A DNA stretch of 12,630 nt from assembly GCA_008975185.1 (NCBI GenBank), contig BFAU01000062.1, forward strand, positions 1 to 12,630. The letters run 5' to 3'. Within the stretch, counting starts at the first letter, position 1. The number at the start of each line of letters is the position of its first letter. The stretch comes from a bacterium MnTg04 (GTDB lineage: Bacteria > Pseudomonadota > Gammaproteobacteria > Steroidobacterales > MnTg04). Positions 1 through 6,705 of this stretch are shown here, piece by piece. The position numbers were made by a program, and so were the translations under genes. The notes beneath the pieces were generated by a model. The model had not been told where the DNA came from, made no database searches, and saw only the letters and a program-made list of their open reading frames with translations.

Positions 1-1
1 C

Positions 2-1174
2 CGATCTTATCTGGATCTGGATGGATTCAAGACGGTCAACGATACCTGTGGACACATGGCGGGCGACAGCATGTTGCGCGAAGTGGCCGGGCTGATTAAG
101 GAAAAGGTTCGCGATTCGGATACCGTAGCGCGGCTCGGCGGCGATGAATTCGGCATGCTGCTAGTAGGTTGTCCACTGGAAAAGGGCCGCCAGATTGCCG
201 ATGACGTCTGTTACGCGGTCAAGGATTACCGGTTTGTGTGGCGCGACAAGATTTTCAATATCGGCGTCAGTATCGGCCTGGTGGAGGTCGGCCATGAAAG
301 CGGGGCGATGGATGATTTGCTCAGCGCCGCGGACTCCGCTTGCTATGTGGCCAAAAAACAAGGCAAGGGCCGGGTGCACGTTTATTCCTCGCATGACGAG
401 GCCGTGGCGCGTCACCGGGGAGAAATACAATGGCTGCAACGCCTGCAATCGGCGTTGAGCAACGACGAATTTGAACTGTTTTCCCAGCCCATCGTATCCC
501 TGAGCGGGAAAACGAAAAGTGGTCCGGCGTTCGAGATCCTGCTGCGCATGAGAGACGAAAACGGCAAAGAGATATCACCGGACAAGTTCATGAGGGCGGC
601 CGAAAGATATCAAATCATGCCGCATATCGATCGCTGGGTCGTGCAAAGAACTTTGGCGGCGCTCGCCAGCGAATCGATCGGGCTGCCCGAGGGCAAGAGT
701 TGTGCGATCAATATTTCGGGCCAGACACTGGCCGACGAAGGATTCCTGGAATTCGTCGTCGATTGCCTGGATCGCACCGGGGTGGATGCCGCCAAGATTT
801 GTTTCGAGGTGACCGAATCCGCCGTGGTGGATAACCTGGCTCACGCGCAGCGATTCATTGGCGTTCTGCATGGCATGGGTTGTCGCTTCGCGCTGGATGA
901 TTTCGGTAGCGATGTTGGCTCGATAGCCAATCTGAAAAACCTGGCCATGGATTACCTGAAGATCGATGGCTCGTTTATCCGCGACCTGGGATCCAACGAA
1001 GTCAACCGTGCCATGGTCGATGCGATGATCAAGCTGGCGCGTACCCTCGATTTCGAGGTGATTGCCGAACAGGTCGAGGACAACCTGTCGCTGGAAGCGA
1101 TCCGCCTGCTGGGTTTCGATTACGTACAAGGTTACTTGCTCGGACGGCCGCAGCCGCTGCTGGCCGTCGCCTGA
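2..1174 (+). CDS. GGDEF-EAL cyclic-di-GMP turnover protein, 5' end cut by window edge
   Basis: Bifunctional-type cyclic-di-GMP protein. The frame is open from base 2, and the first residues (LDLDGFKTVND, then the GHMAGD element) belong to a GGDEF domain, so the first ATG at 56 is internal and the true start lies off the left edge. GGDEF is intact at 137-151. An RxxD product-inhibition site (110-121) sits exactly five residues before it. An EAL domain follows from about base 430. It has the ExLxR motif in the form EILLR (533-547), Asn in NISGQ, FEVTE, the DDFGS metal-binding pair, Lys in YLKIDGSF, Glu in AEQ and Gln in VQGYLLGRP. All usual catalytic positions are therefore present in both domains. 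Family knowledge: GGDEF domains make c-di-GMP from two GTP, and EAL domains cleave it to pGpG. Which activity dominates, and what sensor domain lies upstream, cannot be seen. It converges on hppA across 88 nt. Confidence 0.95.
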   Translation, partial: RSYLDLDGFKTVNDTCGHMAGDSMLREVAGLIKEKVRDSDTVARLGGDEFGMLLVGCPLEKGRQIADDVCYAVKDYRFVWRDKIFNIGVSIGLVEVGHESGAMDDLLSAADSACYVAKKQGKGRVHVYSSHDEAVARHRGEIQWLQRLQSALSNDEFELFSQPIVSLSGKTKSGPAFEILLRMRDENGKEISPDKFMRAAERYQIMPHIDRWVVQRTLAALASESIGLPEGKSCAINISGQTLADEGFLEFVVDCLDRTGVDAAKICFEVTESAVVDNLAHAQRFIGVLHGMGCRFALDDFGSDVGSIANLKNLAMDYLKIDGSFIRDLGSNEVNRAMVDAMIKLARTLDFEVIAEQVEDNLSLEAIRLLGFDYVQGYLLGRPQPLLAVA

Positions 1175-1262
1175 AAAAAGGGCCGAACCCCCACCATGGA
1201 GTCCAGCCTTTGGCTCGCAAATTAGCGCGGCCGTAGTAGAATATCCCAAGCCCGGCAGGCTC

Positions 1263-3302
1263 CTAGACCAGCCACTGGACCAGCAACAACGCGACGATGT
1301 TGATAATCTTGATCAGCGGGTTGATCGCCGGGCCAGCGGTATCCTTGTAAGGGTCGCCGACGGTGTCTCCGGTTACCGCGGCCATGTGGGCCTCCGAGCC
1401 TTTGCCGCCGAAATTACCGTCCTCGATATACTTTTTCGCGTTGTCCCACGCACCGCCACCGGTAGTCATCGAGATAGCCACAAACAGACCGGTGACGATC
1501 GTGCCGATCAGCAGCCCGCCAAGCGCGAGGATTCCTGCCTCCGGCCCCATCAGCCAGTTCATGACAAAGTACAGCACGACCGGCATCAGTACCGGCAGCA
1601 GCGACGGTACGATCATCTCCTTGATCGCGGACCTGGTCAGCAAATCGATGGCGCGCGAATAATCGGGTTTGCCGGTGCCGTCCATGATGCCGGGGATTTC
1701 GCGGAACTGACGGCGAACTTCGTTGACCACCGAGGCGGCAGCCCGTCCAACGGCTTCCATCGCCATCGACGCGAACAGATAGGGCACCATGCCGCCGATA
1801 AACAGACCGATAATGACGGCCGGTTTATCGAGGCTGAATACCACGGATTCGTCCAGGTAGTTGGTGAAATCCGCAAACAGGACCAGCGCCGCAAGGCCGG
1901 CCGAGCCGATCGCGTAGCCCTTGGTCACCGCTTTGGTCGTATTGCCGACCGCGTCCAGCGGATCGGTGATACGCCGAATTTCCTCGGGCATATCCGCCAT
2001 CTCGGCAATGCCGCCCGCGTTATCGGTGATCGGGCCGAAAGCGTCCAGCGCGACGATCATGCCGGTCATCGACAGCATGCTGGTGGCCGCGATGGCGATG
2101 CCATACAAACCGGCCATCTCATACGCGCCATAGATGCTAAGACAAACGGCGATCACAGGCAGCGCCGTGGCTTTCATCGACAGGCCCAGGCCAGCGATGA
2201 TGTTGGTCGCGTGCCCGGTTGTGGAGGCTTTTGCCACCTGCTGTACAGGGCCGAATTCGGTCCCCGTGTAGTACTCGGTGACTACCACCATGAACGCGGT
2301 CAAACCCAGGCCGATCAGCGAAGCAATCCACAGGTTCAGCGCAGTGAATTCCGCGATACCGCTCATCATCCAGTCGGTGACGAAATAAAACGCCGCTGCC
2401 GCAATGACGCCGGAAACGATGACACCCTTGTACAGCGCGTTCATGATCTTCGCGCCGTCTTTGGTCTTGACAAAAAATGTTCCGATGATCGACGCGACAA
2501 TGGATACCGCACCGAGCACCAACGGGTAGACGATGACCACATCGCCACTGCCACTTAACAGCAGGCTGCCAAGCAGCATCGTGGCGACGATGGTGACCGC
2601 ATAGGTTTCGAACAGGTCGGCAGCCATGCCGGCGCAGTCGCCGACATTGTCACCGACATTGTCGGCGATTACGGCCGGGTTGCGCGGGTCATCCTCGGGT
2701 ATTCCCGCTTCGACCTTGCCGACCAGGTCGGCGCCGACATCGGCGCCCTTGGTGAAAATTCCGCCGCCCAGCCGGGCGAAGATCGAAATCAGCGAACCGC
2801 CGAATGCCAGCCCGACCAATGCGTGAAGGATTTCCGTGTTGTCGTGTCCCAGCATTTTCAAAACCATGAAATAAGCGGCGATACCGAGCAATCCCAGGCC
2901 GACCACGAGCATGCCGGTGATGGCGCCGCCGCGAAAAGCGACGTTGAGTGCGGCGTTGATGCCCTGGTGCGCGGCTTGCGCGGTACGCACGTTTGCCTGC
3001 ACCGAAATTCTCATGCCGATGAAACCGGCCATTCCCGACAATATTGCGCCGATCGCAAAGCCGATCGCGCTCAGGCTGCCGAGCGCAATCCACAGGATCA
3101 CGAGCAGCACCACACCGACCATCGAGATCGCGCGGTATTGCCGGTTCATGTACGCACTGGCGCCTTCCTGAATTGCCACGGCAATGCTTTGCATTTTTTC
3201 ATTGCCCGCGGGCTGGGCCATAATCCACTTCGCTGAAAACGCGCCATAAACCAGCGCCAGCACCGCCGCTCCAAGAGCAATCCAAAGTGCCATTTCTGTC
3301 AT
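1263..3302 (-). CDS. hppA: K+-independent, proton-translocating membrane pyrophosphatase
   Basis: Integral inner-membrane pyrophosphatase, 679 residues, that hydrolyses PPi and pumps H+, or makes PPi from the gradient in reverse. The signature DVGADLVGKVE is at residues 188-198, followed by the acidic EDDPRNPA and DNVGDNVGD substrate/Mg2+ motifs (about 203-222) and DNAGGIAEMAD (428-437). The frame is strongly hydrophobic throughout. The motif GNTTKA (453-458) carries Lys457, with Thr460 three residues on. In this family Lys at this position marks the K+-independent H+-pumping class, whereas Ala (GNTTAA) marks K+-dependent enzymes. I chose the ATG at 3302 because GGGAGG (3315-3310) lies 7 nt upstream; an in-frame ATG at 3365 would add 21 atypical residues and lacks this support. 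It lies downstream of the PPi-PFK gene on the same strand across 115 nt, suggesting co-transcription. Family lengths are about 660-770 residues, so it is full length. Confidence 0.97.
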   Translation of the reverse strand: MTEMALWIALGAAVLALVYGAFSAKWIMAQPAGNEKMQSIAVAIQEGASAYMNRQYRAISMVGVVLLVILWIALGSLSAIGFAIGAILSGMAGFIGMRISVQANVRTAQAAHQGINAALNVAFRGGAITGMLVVGLGLLGIAAYFMVLKMLGHDNTEILHALVGLAFGGSLISIFARLGGGIFTKGADVGADLVGKVEAGIPEDDPRNPAVIADNVGDNVGDCAGMAADLFETYAVTIVATMLLGSLLLSGSGDVVIVYPLVLGAVSIVASIIGTFFVKTKDGAKIMNALYKGVIVSGVIAAAAFYFVTDWMMSGIAEFTALNLWIASLIGLGLTAFMVVVTEYYTGTEFGPVQQVAKASTTGHATNIIAGLGLSMKATALPVIAVCLSIYGAYEMAGLYGIAIAATSMLSMTGMIVALDAFGPITDNAGGIAEMADMPEEIRRITDPLDAVGNTTKAVTKGYAIGSAGLAALVLFADFTNYLDESVVFSLDKPAVIIGLFIGGMVPYLFASMAMEAVGRAAASVVNEVRRQFREIPGIMDGTGKPDYSRAIDLLTRSAIKEMIVPSLLPVLMPVVLYFVMNWLMGPEAGILALGGLLIGTIVTGLFVAISMTTGGGAWDNAKKYIEDGNFGGKGSEAHMAAVTGDTVGDPYKDTAGPAINPLIKIINIVALLLVQWLV

Positions 3303-3309
3303 TTCCAAA

Positions 3310-3315
3310 CCTCCC
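3310..3315 (-). promoter_or_regulatory. Strong ribosome binding site that fixes the hppA start
   Basis: Read on the minus strand this is GGGAGG, a near-perfect anti-Shine-Dalgarno match, 7 nt before the ATG at 3302-3300. It supports the shorter 679-residue reading of the pyrophosphatase over the in-frame ATG at 3365. Confidence 0.8.
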
Positions 3316-3318
3316 AAT

Positions 3319-3388
3319 AAAAAAACCAACACCGGGGAATTCCCCGCAATCCCTGTCACCGCCAAATTTCAGCCCCGGTGAACCGGGG
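3319..3388 (-). promoter_or_regulatory. Leader between the PPi-PFK and pyrophosphatase genes with competing hairpins
   Basis: Read 5' to 3' on the minus strand, the leader has hairpin 1 (CCCCGG, loop TTCA, CCGGGG; 3388-3373) and then hairpin 2 (CGGGG, loop AATT, CCCCG; 3346-3333). The 3' arm of hairpin 1 (CACCGGGG, 3380-3373) is also perfectly complementary over 8 bp to the 3' side of hairpin 2 (CCCCGGTG, 3337-3330). Forming that long stem would break both small hairpins. The long stem is followed by TTGG and a run of seven T (3325-3319), just ahead of the hppA ribosome binding site. This resembles a terminator or attenuator layout, but the 35-nt loop and the four bases before the T run make it non-classical. 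The pairings are seen directly; any regulatory role is inference. It could also be an mRNA-processing or stability element. Confidence 0.4.
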
Positions 3389-3417
3389 TCGTTCAGCGAT
3401 TACGCCAGTACGAGCGC

Positions 3418-4680
3418 CTAAATTTTGAATCCTTTTTTCAATCTGCGAGGCACGGCAATATTTTTTAGCTCCACATATCGCGGCATTCCGTTTCGGTAGG
3501 GCGGGTAATCCTCGCCACGAATCAATGGCGCCAGGTATCGCCGGCCAGCCGCCGTGATGCCGAAGCCGTCTTTGCTGATGTAGCGGGCAGGCATCATTTT
3601 CTCCCGGTTCGCAACCCGGCTCAACGGAGTATGCCCGATCGACCAACGATAGGGGTGGTCCGATTTGCGGACAATGATCGGCATGATCGCATTGTGACCT
3701 TTGAGAGCCAGTTCCACCGCCGCTTTGCCGACCGCGTAGGCCTGTTTTACATCGACGCCGGATGCGAGGTGCCGTGCGGAGCGCTGCAGGTAGTCCGCAA
3801 CCGCCCAGTGATATTTATAGCCATGTTTTTTCCTGATCATTTCCGCAACGACAGGCCCGGCACCACCGAGTTGAGCGTGGCCAAATGCATCCCGGGTCCC
3901 GGCCTCGGCCAGGAAGCGGCCGTCCCTGAAGCGGGCGCCTTCCGATACGACGATCACGCAATATTCATACTTGCGGACGCATTCCTTTACCCGGCTCAGG
4001 AACCGCTGCTGCGCAAACGGTACTTCCGGAAGCAGGATGATATGCGGGGCGTCGCCGGGCTTCGCTCCAGCGAGGCAGGCTGCCGCAGCTATCCATCCGG
4101 CATGCCTGCCCATGACTTCCAGGACGAAAACCTTGGTCGATGTACGCGCCATGGAGGCCACATCCAACGCAGCTTCGCGGGTCGAGACGGCAACGTATTT
4201 GGCTACCGAACCGAAACCCGGGCAGGAATCGGTGACCGGCAGGTCATTGTCCACCGTTTTCGGTATGCCGATGCAGGTAATCGGGTAGCCCAGTTGGCGG
4301 CCGATGCGCGATACCTTCAGGGCGGTATCCATGGAATCGCCACCGCCGTTGTAGAAGAAATAGCCGATGTCGTGCGCCTTGAACACATCGATCAGGCGCT
4401 GGTACTCCGAGCGGTTCTCCTCCAGGCCTTTGAGTTTGAACCTGGCGGACCCAAATGCGCCACCGGGCGTGTGGCGGAGCGCGGCAATTGTGGCGGCGCT
4501 TTCCTTGCTGGTATCCACCAGGTCTTCCAGTAATGCGCCGATGATGCCGTTGCGGCCGGCAAAGACTTTGCCGATTCGGTCGCGATGCTTCCTCGCGGTT
4601 TCGATGACACCGCAAGCCGAAGCGTTGATCACAGAGGTCACACCGCCCGATTGCGCATAAAAGACGTTTTTCTTGTGCAT
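3418..4680 (-). CDS. pfp: Pyrophosphate-dependent 6-phosphofructokinase (PPi-PFK)
   Basis: Cytosolic enzyme of 420 residues that reversibly phosphorylates fructose 6-phosphate to fructose 1,6-bisphosphate with PPi as phosphoryl donor. The N-terminal YAQSGGVTSVINA phosphate-binding loop is at residues 8-20. NGGGDSMDTA (111-120) places Asp115 where ATP-dependent enzymes have Gly. PKTVDNDLP (140-148) places Lys141 where ATP enzymes also have Gly. This Asp/Lys pair is the accepted marker of PPi use. Asp144 and Asp146 are the catalytic acid region, and MGRHAGW is at 190-196. The start ATG has only a weak purine-rich AAGAA stretch upstream, followed by an A run. It is divergent from adk and upstream of hppA in the same direction. 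PPi-PFK and H+-pyrophosphatase genes are known to sit together and be co-transcribed in methanotrophs such as Methylococcus capsulatus. The two products share PPi, so a joint role in PPi-based glycolysis/gluconeogenesis is likely. Confidence 0.96.
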   Translation of the reverse strand: MHKKNVFYAQSGGVTSVINASACGVIETARKHRDRIGKVFAGRNGIIGALLEDLVDTSKESAATIAALRHTPGGAFGSARFKLKGLEENRSEYQRLIDVFKAHDIGYFFYNGGGDSMDTALKVSRIGRQLGYPITCIGIPKTVDNDLPVTDSCPGFGSVAKYVAVSTREAALDVASMARTSTKVFVLEVMGRHAGWIAAAACLAGAKPGDAPHIILLPEVPFAQQRFLSRVKECVRKYEYCVIVVSEGARFRDGRFLAEAGTRDAFGHAQLGGAGPVVAEMIRKKHGYKYHWAVADYLQRSARHLASGVDVKQAYAVGKAAVELALKGHNAIMPIIVRKSDHPYRWSIGHTPLSRVANREKMMPARYISKDGFGITAAGRRYLAPLIRGEDYPPYRNGMPRYVELKNIAVPRRLKKGFKI

Positions 4681-4725
4681 CGTTTTTTTTCTTGCCCGGG
4701 GTCGGGCCGGTTAAAACAGCGGCCA

Positions 4726-4731
4726 AGCATA
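4726..4731 (-). promoter_or_regulatory. Possible -10 element for the PPi-PFK / pyrophosphatase unit
   Basis: On the minus strand this reads TATGCT, four of six matches to the sigma-70 -10 box, placing a transcription start about 39 nt before the pfp ATG. No convincing -35 box is present at 16-18 nt; a weak TTATGA lies 19 nt upstream. Low confidence. Confidence 0.22.
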
Positions 4732-4759
4732 CCTGATTCCGGCGCTCGCTTCATAAGGT

Positions 4760-4788
4760 TTGACCTGGTCTCCCGCTGACGTTAGGGT
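4760..4788 (+). promoter_or_regulatory. Candidate sigma-70 promoter for adk
   Basis: TTGACC (4760-4765, five of six matches to the -35 consensus), a 17-nt spacer, then TAGGGT (4783-4788), which keeps the three most important -10 positions (T1, A2, T6). The predicted start near 4795 gives a leader of about 35 nt before the adk GTG. The spacing is ideal but the -10 box is poor. Confidence 0.42.
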
Positions 4789-4829
4789 TCCGGCCTTCGC
4801 AGTCGGTATCAGTCTGTCGAGGAGCCGTT

Positions 4830-5474
4830 GTGAGGATCGTATTGCTGGGCGCGCCGGGTTCAGGCAAGGGTACGCAGGCGCAAAAACTGGTCGCTGGTCA
4901 GGGTATTCCGCAAGTTTCTACCGGAGATCTGCTGCGCGCGGAACTGAAATCGGAAAGCGCGCTGGGCTTGCGGGCCAAGACCGATATGGATGCCGGCCGA
5001 CTGGTTGCAGATGGACTGGTGCTGCAAATAATCGAACGGCGCCTGGAAAAGGATGATGTGCGCAACGGGTTCATCCTCGATGGATTTCCTCGCAACAGAA
5101 CGCAGGCGGAGGACCTGGCTCGGTTGCTGGCGGAAATCGAAAAACCGCTGGACGCGGTTTTGCTTCTCGATATCGATATGGAGATCCTGAGCAAACGTCT
5201 GACCGGCCGCCGCACCTGTTCCGTTACCGGCAAGGTGCTCAATATTCATTTTTCCCCGCAGCAGGATCTGGACGCTTGTATCGCCGCCGGCGGAGAATTG
5301 CTTTATCGCGATGACGACAACGAGGAAACCATCGCCAATCGCCTCGGTGTATATCAGGAACAAACCCGGCCATTGATCGAATTTTACCGCTCGGCCGGTT
5401 TGCTCAGAGTGGTCGATGCGATGGGAACGGTCGAGGAAGTCGCCCAACGGATGCAAGAGGCTCTCGATTCCTGA
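4830..5474 (+). CDS. adk: Adenylate kinase, long-lid form
   Basis: Cytosolic nucleotide kinase of 214 residues: ATP + AMP to 2 ADP. The P-loop GAPGSGKGT is at residues 7-15, the AMP-binding STGDLLR at 30-36, and DGFPRNRTQ at 84-92. The lid runs from about GRRTC (126-130) to RDDDNEE (160-166). The translation start is a GTG at 4830, with GAGGAG (4819-4824) 5 nt upstream; the protein then begins MRIVLLGAPGSGKG as the family does. The lid is unusual. At the four positions that hold four cysteines in zinc-binding enzymes of Gram-positive type, it has Cys130, Thr133, Cys150 and Ala153. Enzymes of Escherichia coli type have His, Ser, Asp and Thr there. The set is therefore intermediate and probably does not bind zinc well. 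The stop lies 8 nt from the convergent rnd stop. Context: next to two PPi-metabolising genes. Confidence 0.98.
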   Translation: MRIVLLGAPGSGKGTQAQKLVAGQGIPQVSTGDLLRAELKSESALGLRAKTDMDAGRLVADGLVLQIIERRLEKDDVRNGFILDGFPRNRTQAEDLARLLAEIEKPLDAVLLLDIDMEILSKRLTGRRTCSVTGKVLNIHFSPQQDLDACIAAGGELLYRDDDNEETIANRLGVYQEQTRPLIEFYRSAGLLRVVDAMGTVEEVAQRMQEALDS

Positions 5475-5482
5475 AGGCCCTC

Positions 5483-6568
5483 CTACATGGCAGGGGTGGC
5501 CGCGATCGCCAGCAAGTCACTGCCGAGAACTTCGCGGCGCCAGCCACGGGTGGCCCTGGTGTCTGTTTCGCCGCGGGCCAGCGCCTGCAAATCACGCCGG
5601 CCCGCGAGTAATTCGGGTTGCACCTTCAGTTCGCCGGCGCGCTTCACCAGCAGTGCCTTGAGTTTTTTTAGCAGGGCCTTTTCCGCCGCACCGGGCCGCG
5701 CAATGCTATTCCCCGGGACCGGTTCGCCAGTTTCCCGGCCCAGCGCCTCGAGCATCGCAGATCCATAACGCCTGAGTTTTCCTGTTGGCAGGTGCTTGAC
5801 TCCGGTCAGGTCCTCGGTTTTTTCGGGATTTCGGAGGGCCAGTTCGACCAACGGCGCATCCCTGACAATCCATTGCCTCGGCCGATTTTCGTGTTTCGCC
5901 GTCTTCTCGCGCCAGCCGGCCAGGGCCTTGAGTCTCACGCGCTGTTTGGCCTCCAGCTTGCCGGCTCCTTTGACCCGCCGCCAGGCGGTTTCGTCGTCCT
6001 GTTCATACAACTTACGGTCATACAGTTCCAGACTGTCTTCCTCGAACCAGCGTTCGCGATCGCCGACGACGATATCCGCTTGCAGGCGTTCCATCATCGG
6101 GATCAGGTACAGGACATCGTCGGCCGCGTAATCGAGCTGTGCCCGGGTCAGCGGTCTCGCGCACCACTGGGTGCGGGTCTGGGATTTGCTGAGACTGACG
6201 CTCATCAGTTGCTCGACCAGCGTCGAATATCCAAGTTGCAGGTCATTGCCGAGGCAGGCGGCCGCGATCTGGGTGTCGAATACCGGTTGCAAAGGATCAT
6301 CGGCATATTGCAACAGCAGTTCGAGATCCTGGCGGGCGGAATGCATGATTTTCAGTTGCCGGGGGTTGGCCAGCACCTCGAACAAGGGAGCGAGATCCGG
6401 AATCGCCAGGTTATCGATCAGGAATATCCGGTTCCGGGTCGAGATCTGCATCAGGCATAACTGGGAATAATAGGTATCTTCGCGTCGGAATTCGGTGTCC
6501 AGCCCGATCATCGGCGAACCGGCGATTTGTGAAATCGCGTTCGCGAGACTGGCCTCGTTGCTGATCAT
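5483..6568 (-). CDS. rnd: Ribonuclease D (3'-5' exoribonuclease)
   Basis: Exoribonuclease of 361 residues that trims the 3' ends of tRNA precursors and other small RNAs, using two metal ions. It has the DEDD exonuclease domain: Exo I at DTEF (24-27), Exo II at HSARQDLELL (76-85) and Exo III with the Y-x3-D arrangement in YAADD (147-151), which places it in the DEDDy class. An HRDC nucleic-acid-binding domain follows (about 205-285, including KHENRPRQWIVRD), then a basic helical C-terminal region typical of RNase D. I chose the ATG at 6568, whose product begins MISNEASLANAIS as the family does; GGA sits 7 nt upstream. The frame stays open to an ATG at 6691, but the extra 41 residues are not family-like and cover the divergent promoter. 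It converges on adk with an 8-nt gap. Confidence 0.95.
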   Translation of the reverse strand: MISNEASLANAISQIAGSPMIGLDTEFRREDTYYSQLCLMQISTRNRIFLIDNLAIPDLAPLFEVLANPRQLKIMHSARQDLELLLQYADDPLQPVFDTQIAAACLGNDLQLGYSTLVEQLMSVSLSKSQTRTQWCARPLTRAQLDYAADDVLYLIPMMERLQADIVVGDRERWFEEDSLELYDRKLYEQDDETAWRRVKGAGKLEAKQRVRLKALAGWREKTAKHENRPRQWIVRDAPLVELALRNPEKTEDLTGVKHLPTGKLRRYGSAMLEALGRETGEPVPGNSIARPGAAEKALLKKLKALLVKRAGELKVQPELLAGRRDLQALARGETDTRATRGWRREVLGSDLLAIAATPAM

Positions 6569-6646
6569 TCGCACGTCCGATGCGGGAATGTTGCTCAAAA
6601 AGACATACCTGTGCTGCGCCCGTAGAAGTATCCGGCAATTGTCCGA

Positions 6647-6675
6647 TTGGGTGAAATCCGGGCAGAGGGTATCAT
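6647..6675 (+). promoter_or_regulatory. Candidate sigma-70 promoter for the membrane protein-mpl-ubiX unit
   Basis: TTGGGT (6647-6652), a 17-nt spacer, then TATCAT (6670-6675), five of six matches to the -10 box. The predicted start near 6682 leaves about 24 nt before the ATG at 6706. It lies in the 137-nt gap between divergent rnd and this gene. No equally good promoter was found for rnd. Confidence 0.45.
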
Positions 6676-6705
6676 GCCCACTGACAGGCACGACAGGACG
6701 CAGAT

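Noticed and set aside
1174..1196. Possible terminator for hppA: GGG, short loop, CCC and six T on the minus strand
   Set aside because: The stem is only three base pairs, too weak for an intrinsic terminator despite the T run. Nothing better was found in the 88-nt gap.
1062..2558. A 498-codon open frame on the plus strand opposite hppA
   Set aside because: Its product is low-complexity, rich in Arg, His, Asp and Gln, with no family motif, as expected from the antisense of a GC-rich gene. The pyrophosphatase on the other strand is unmistakable.
3631..4533. A 300-codon open frame antisense to the PPi-PFK gene
   Set aside because: No family features or good ribosome binding site, and it fully overlaps a well-supported gene.
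6569..6691. 41-residue N-terminal extension of rnd from an upstream ATG
   Set aside because: It does not resemble RNase D N-termini and would run through the divergent promoter of the membrane protein gene.
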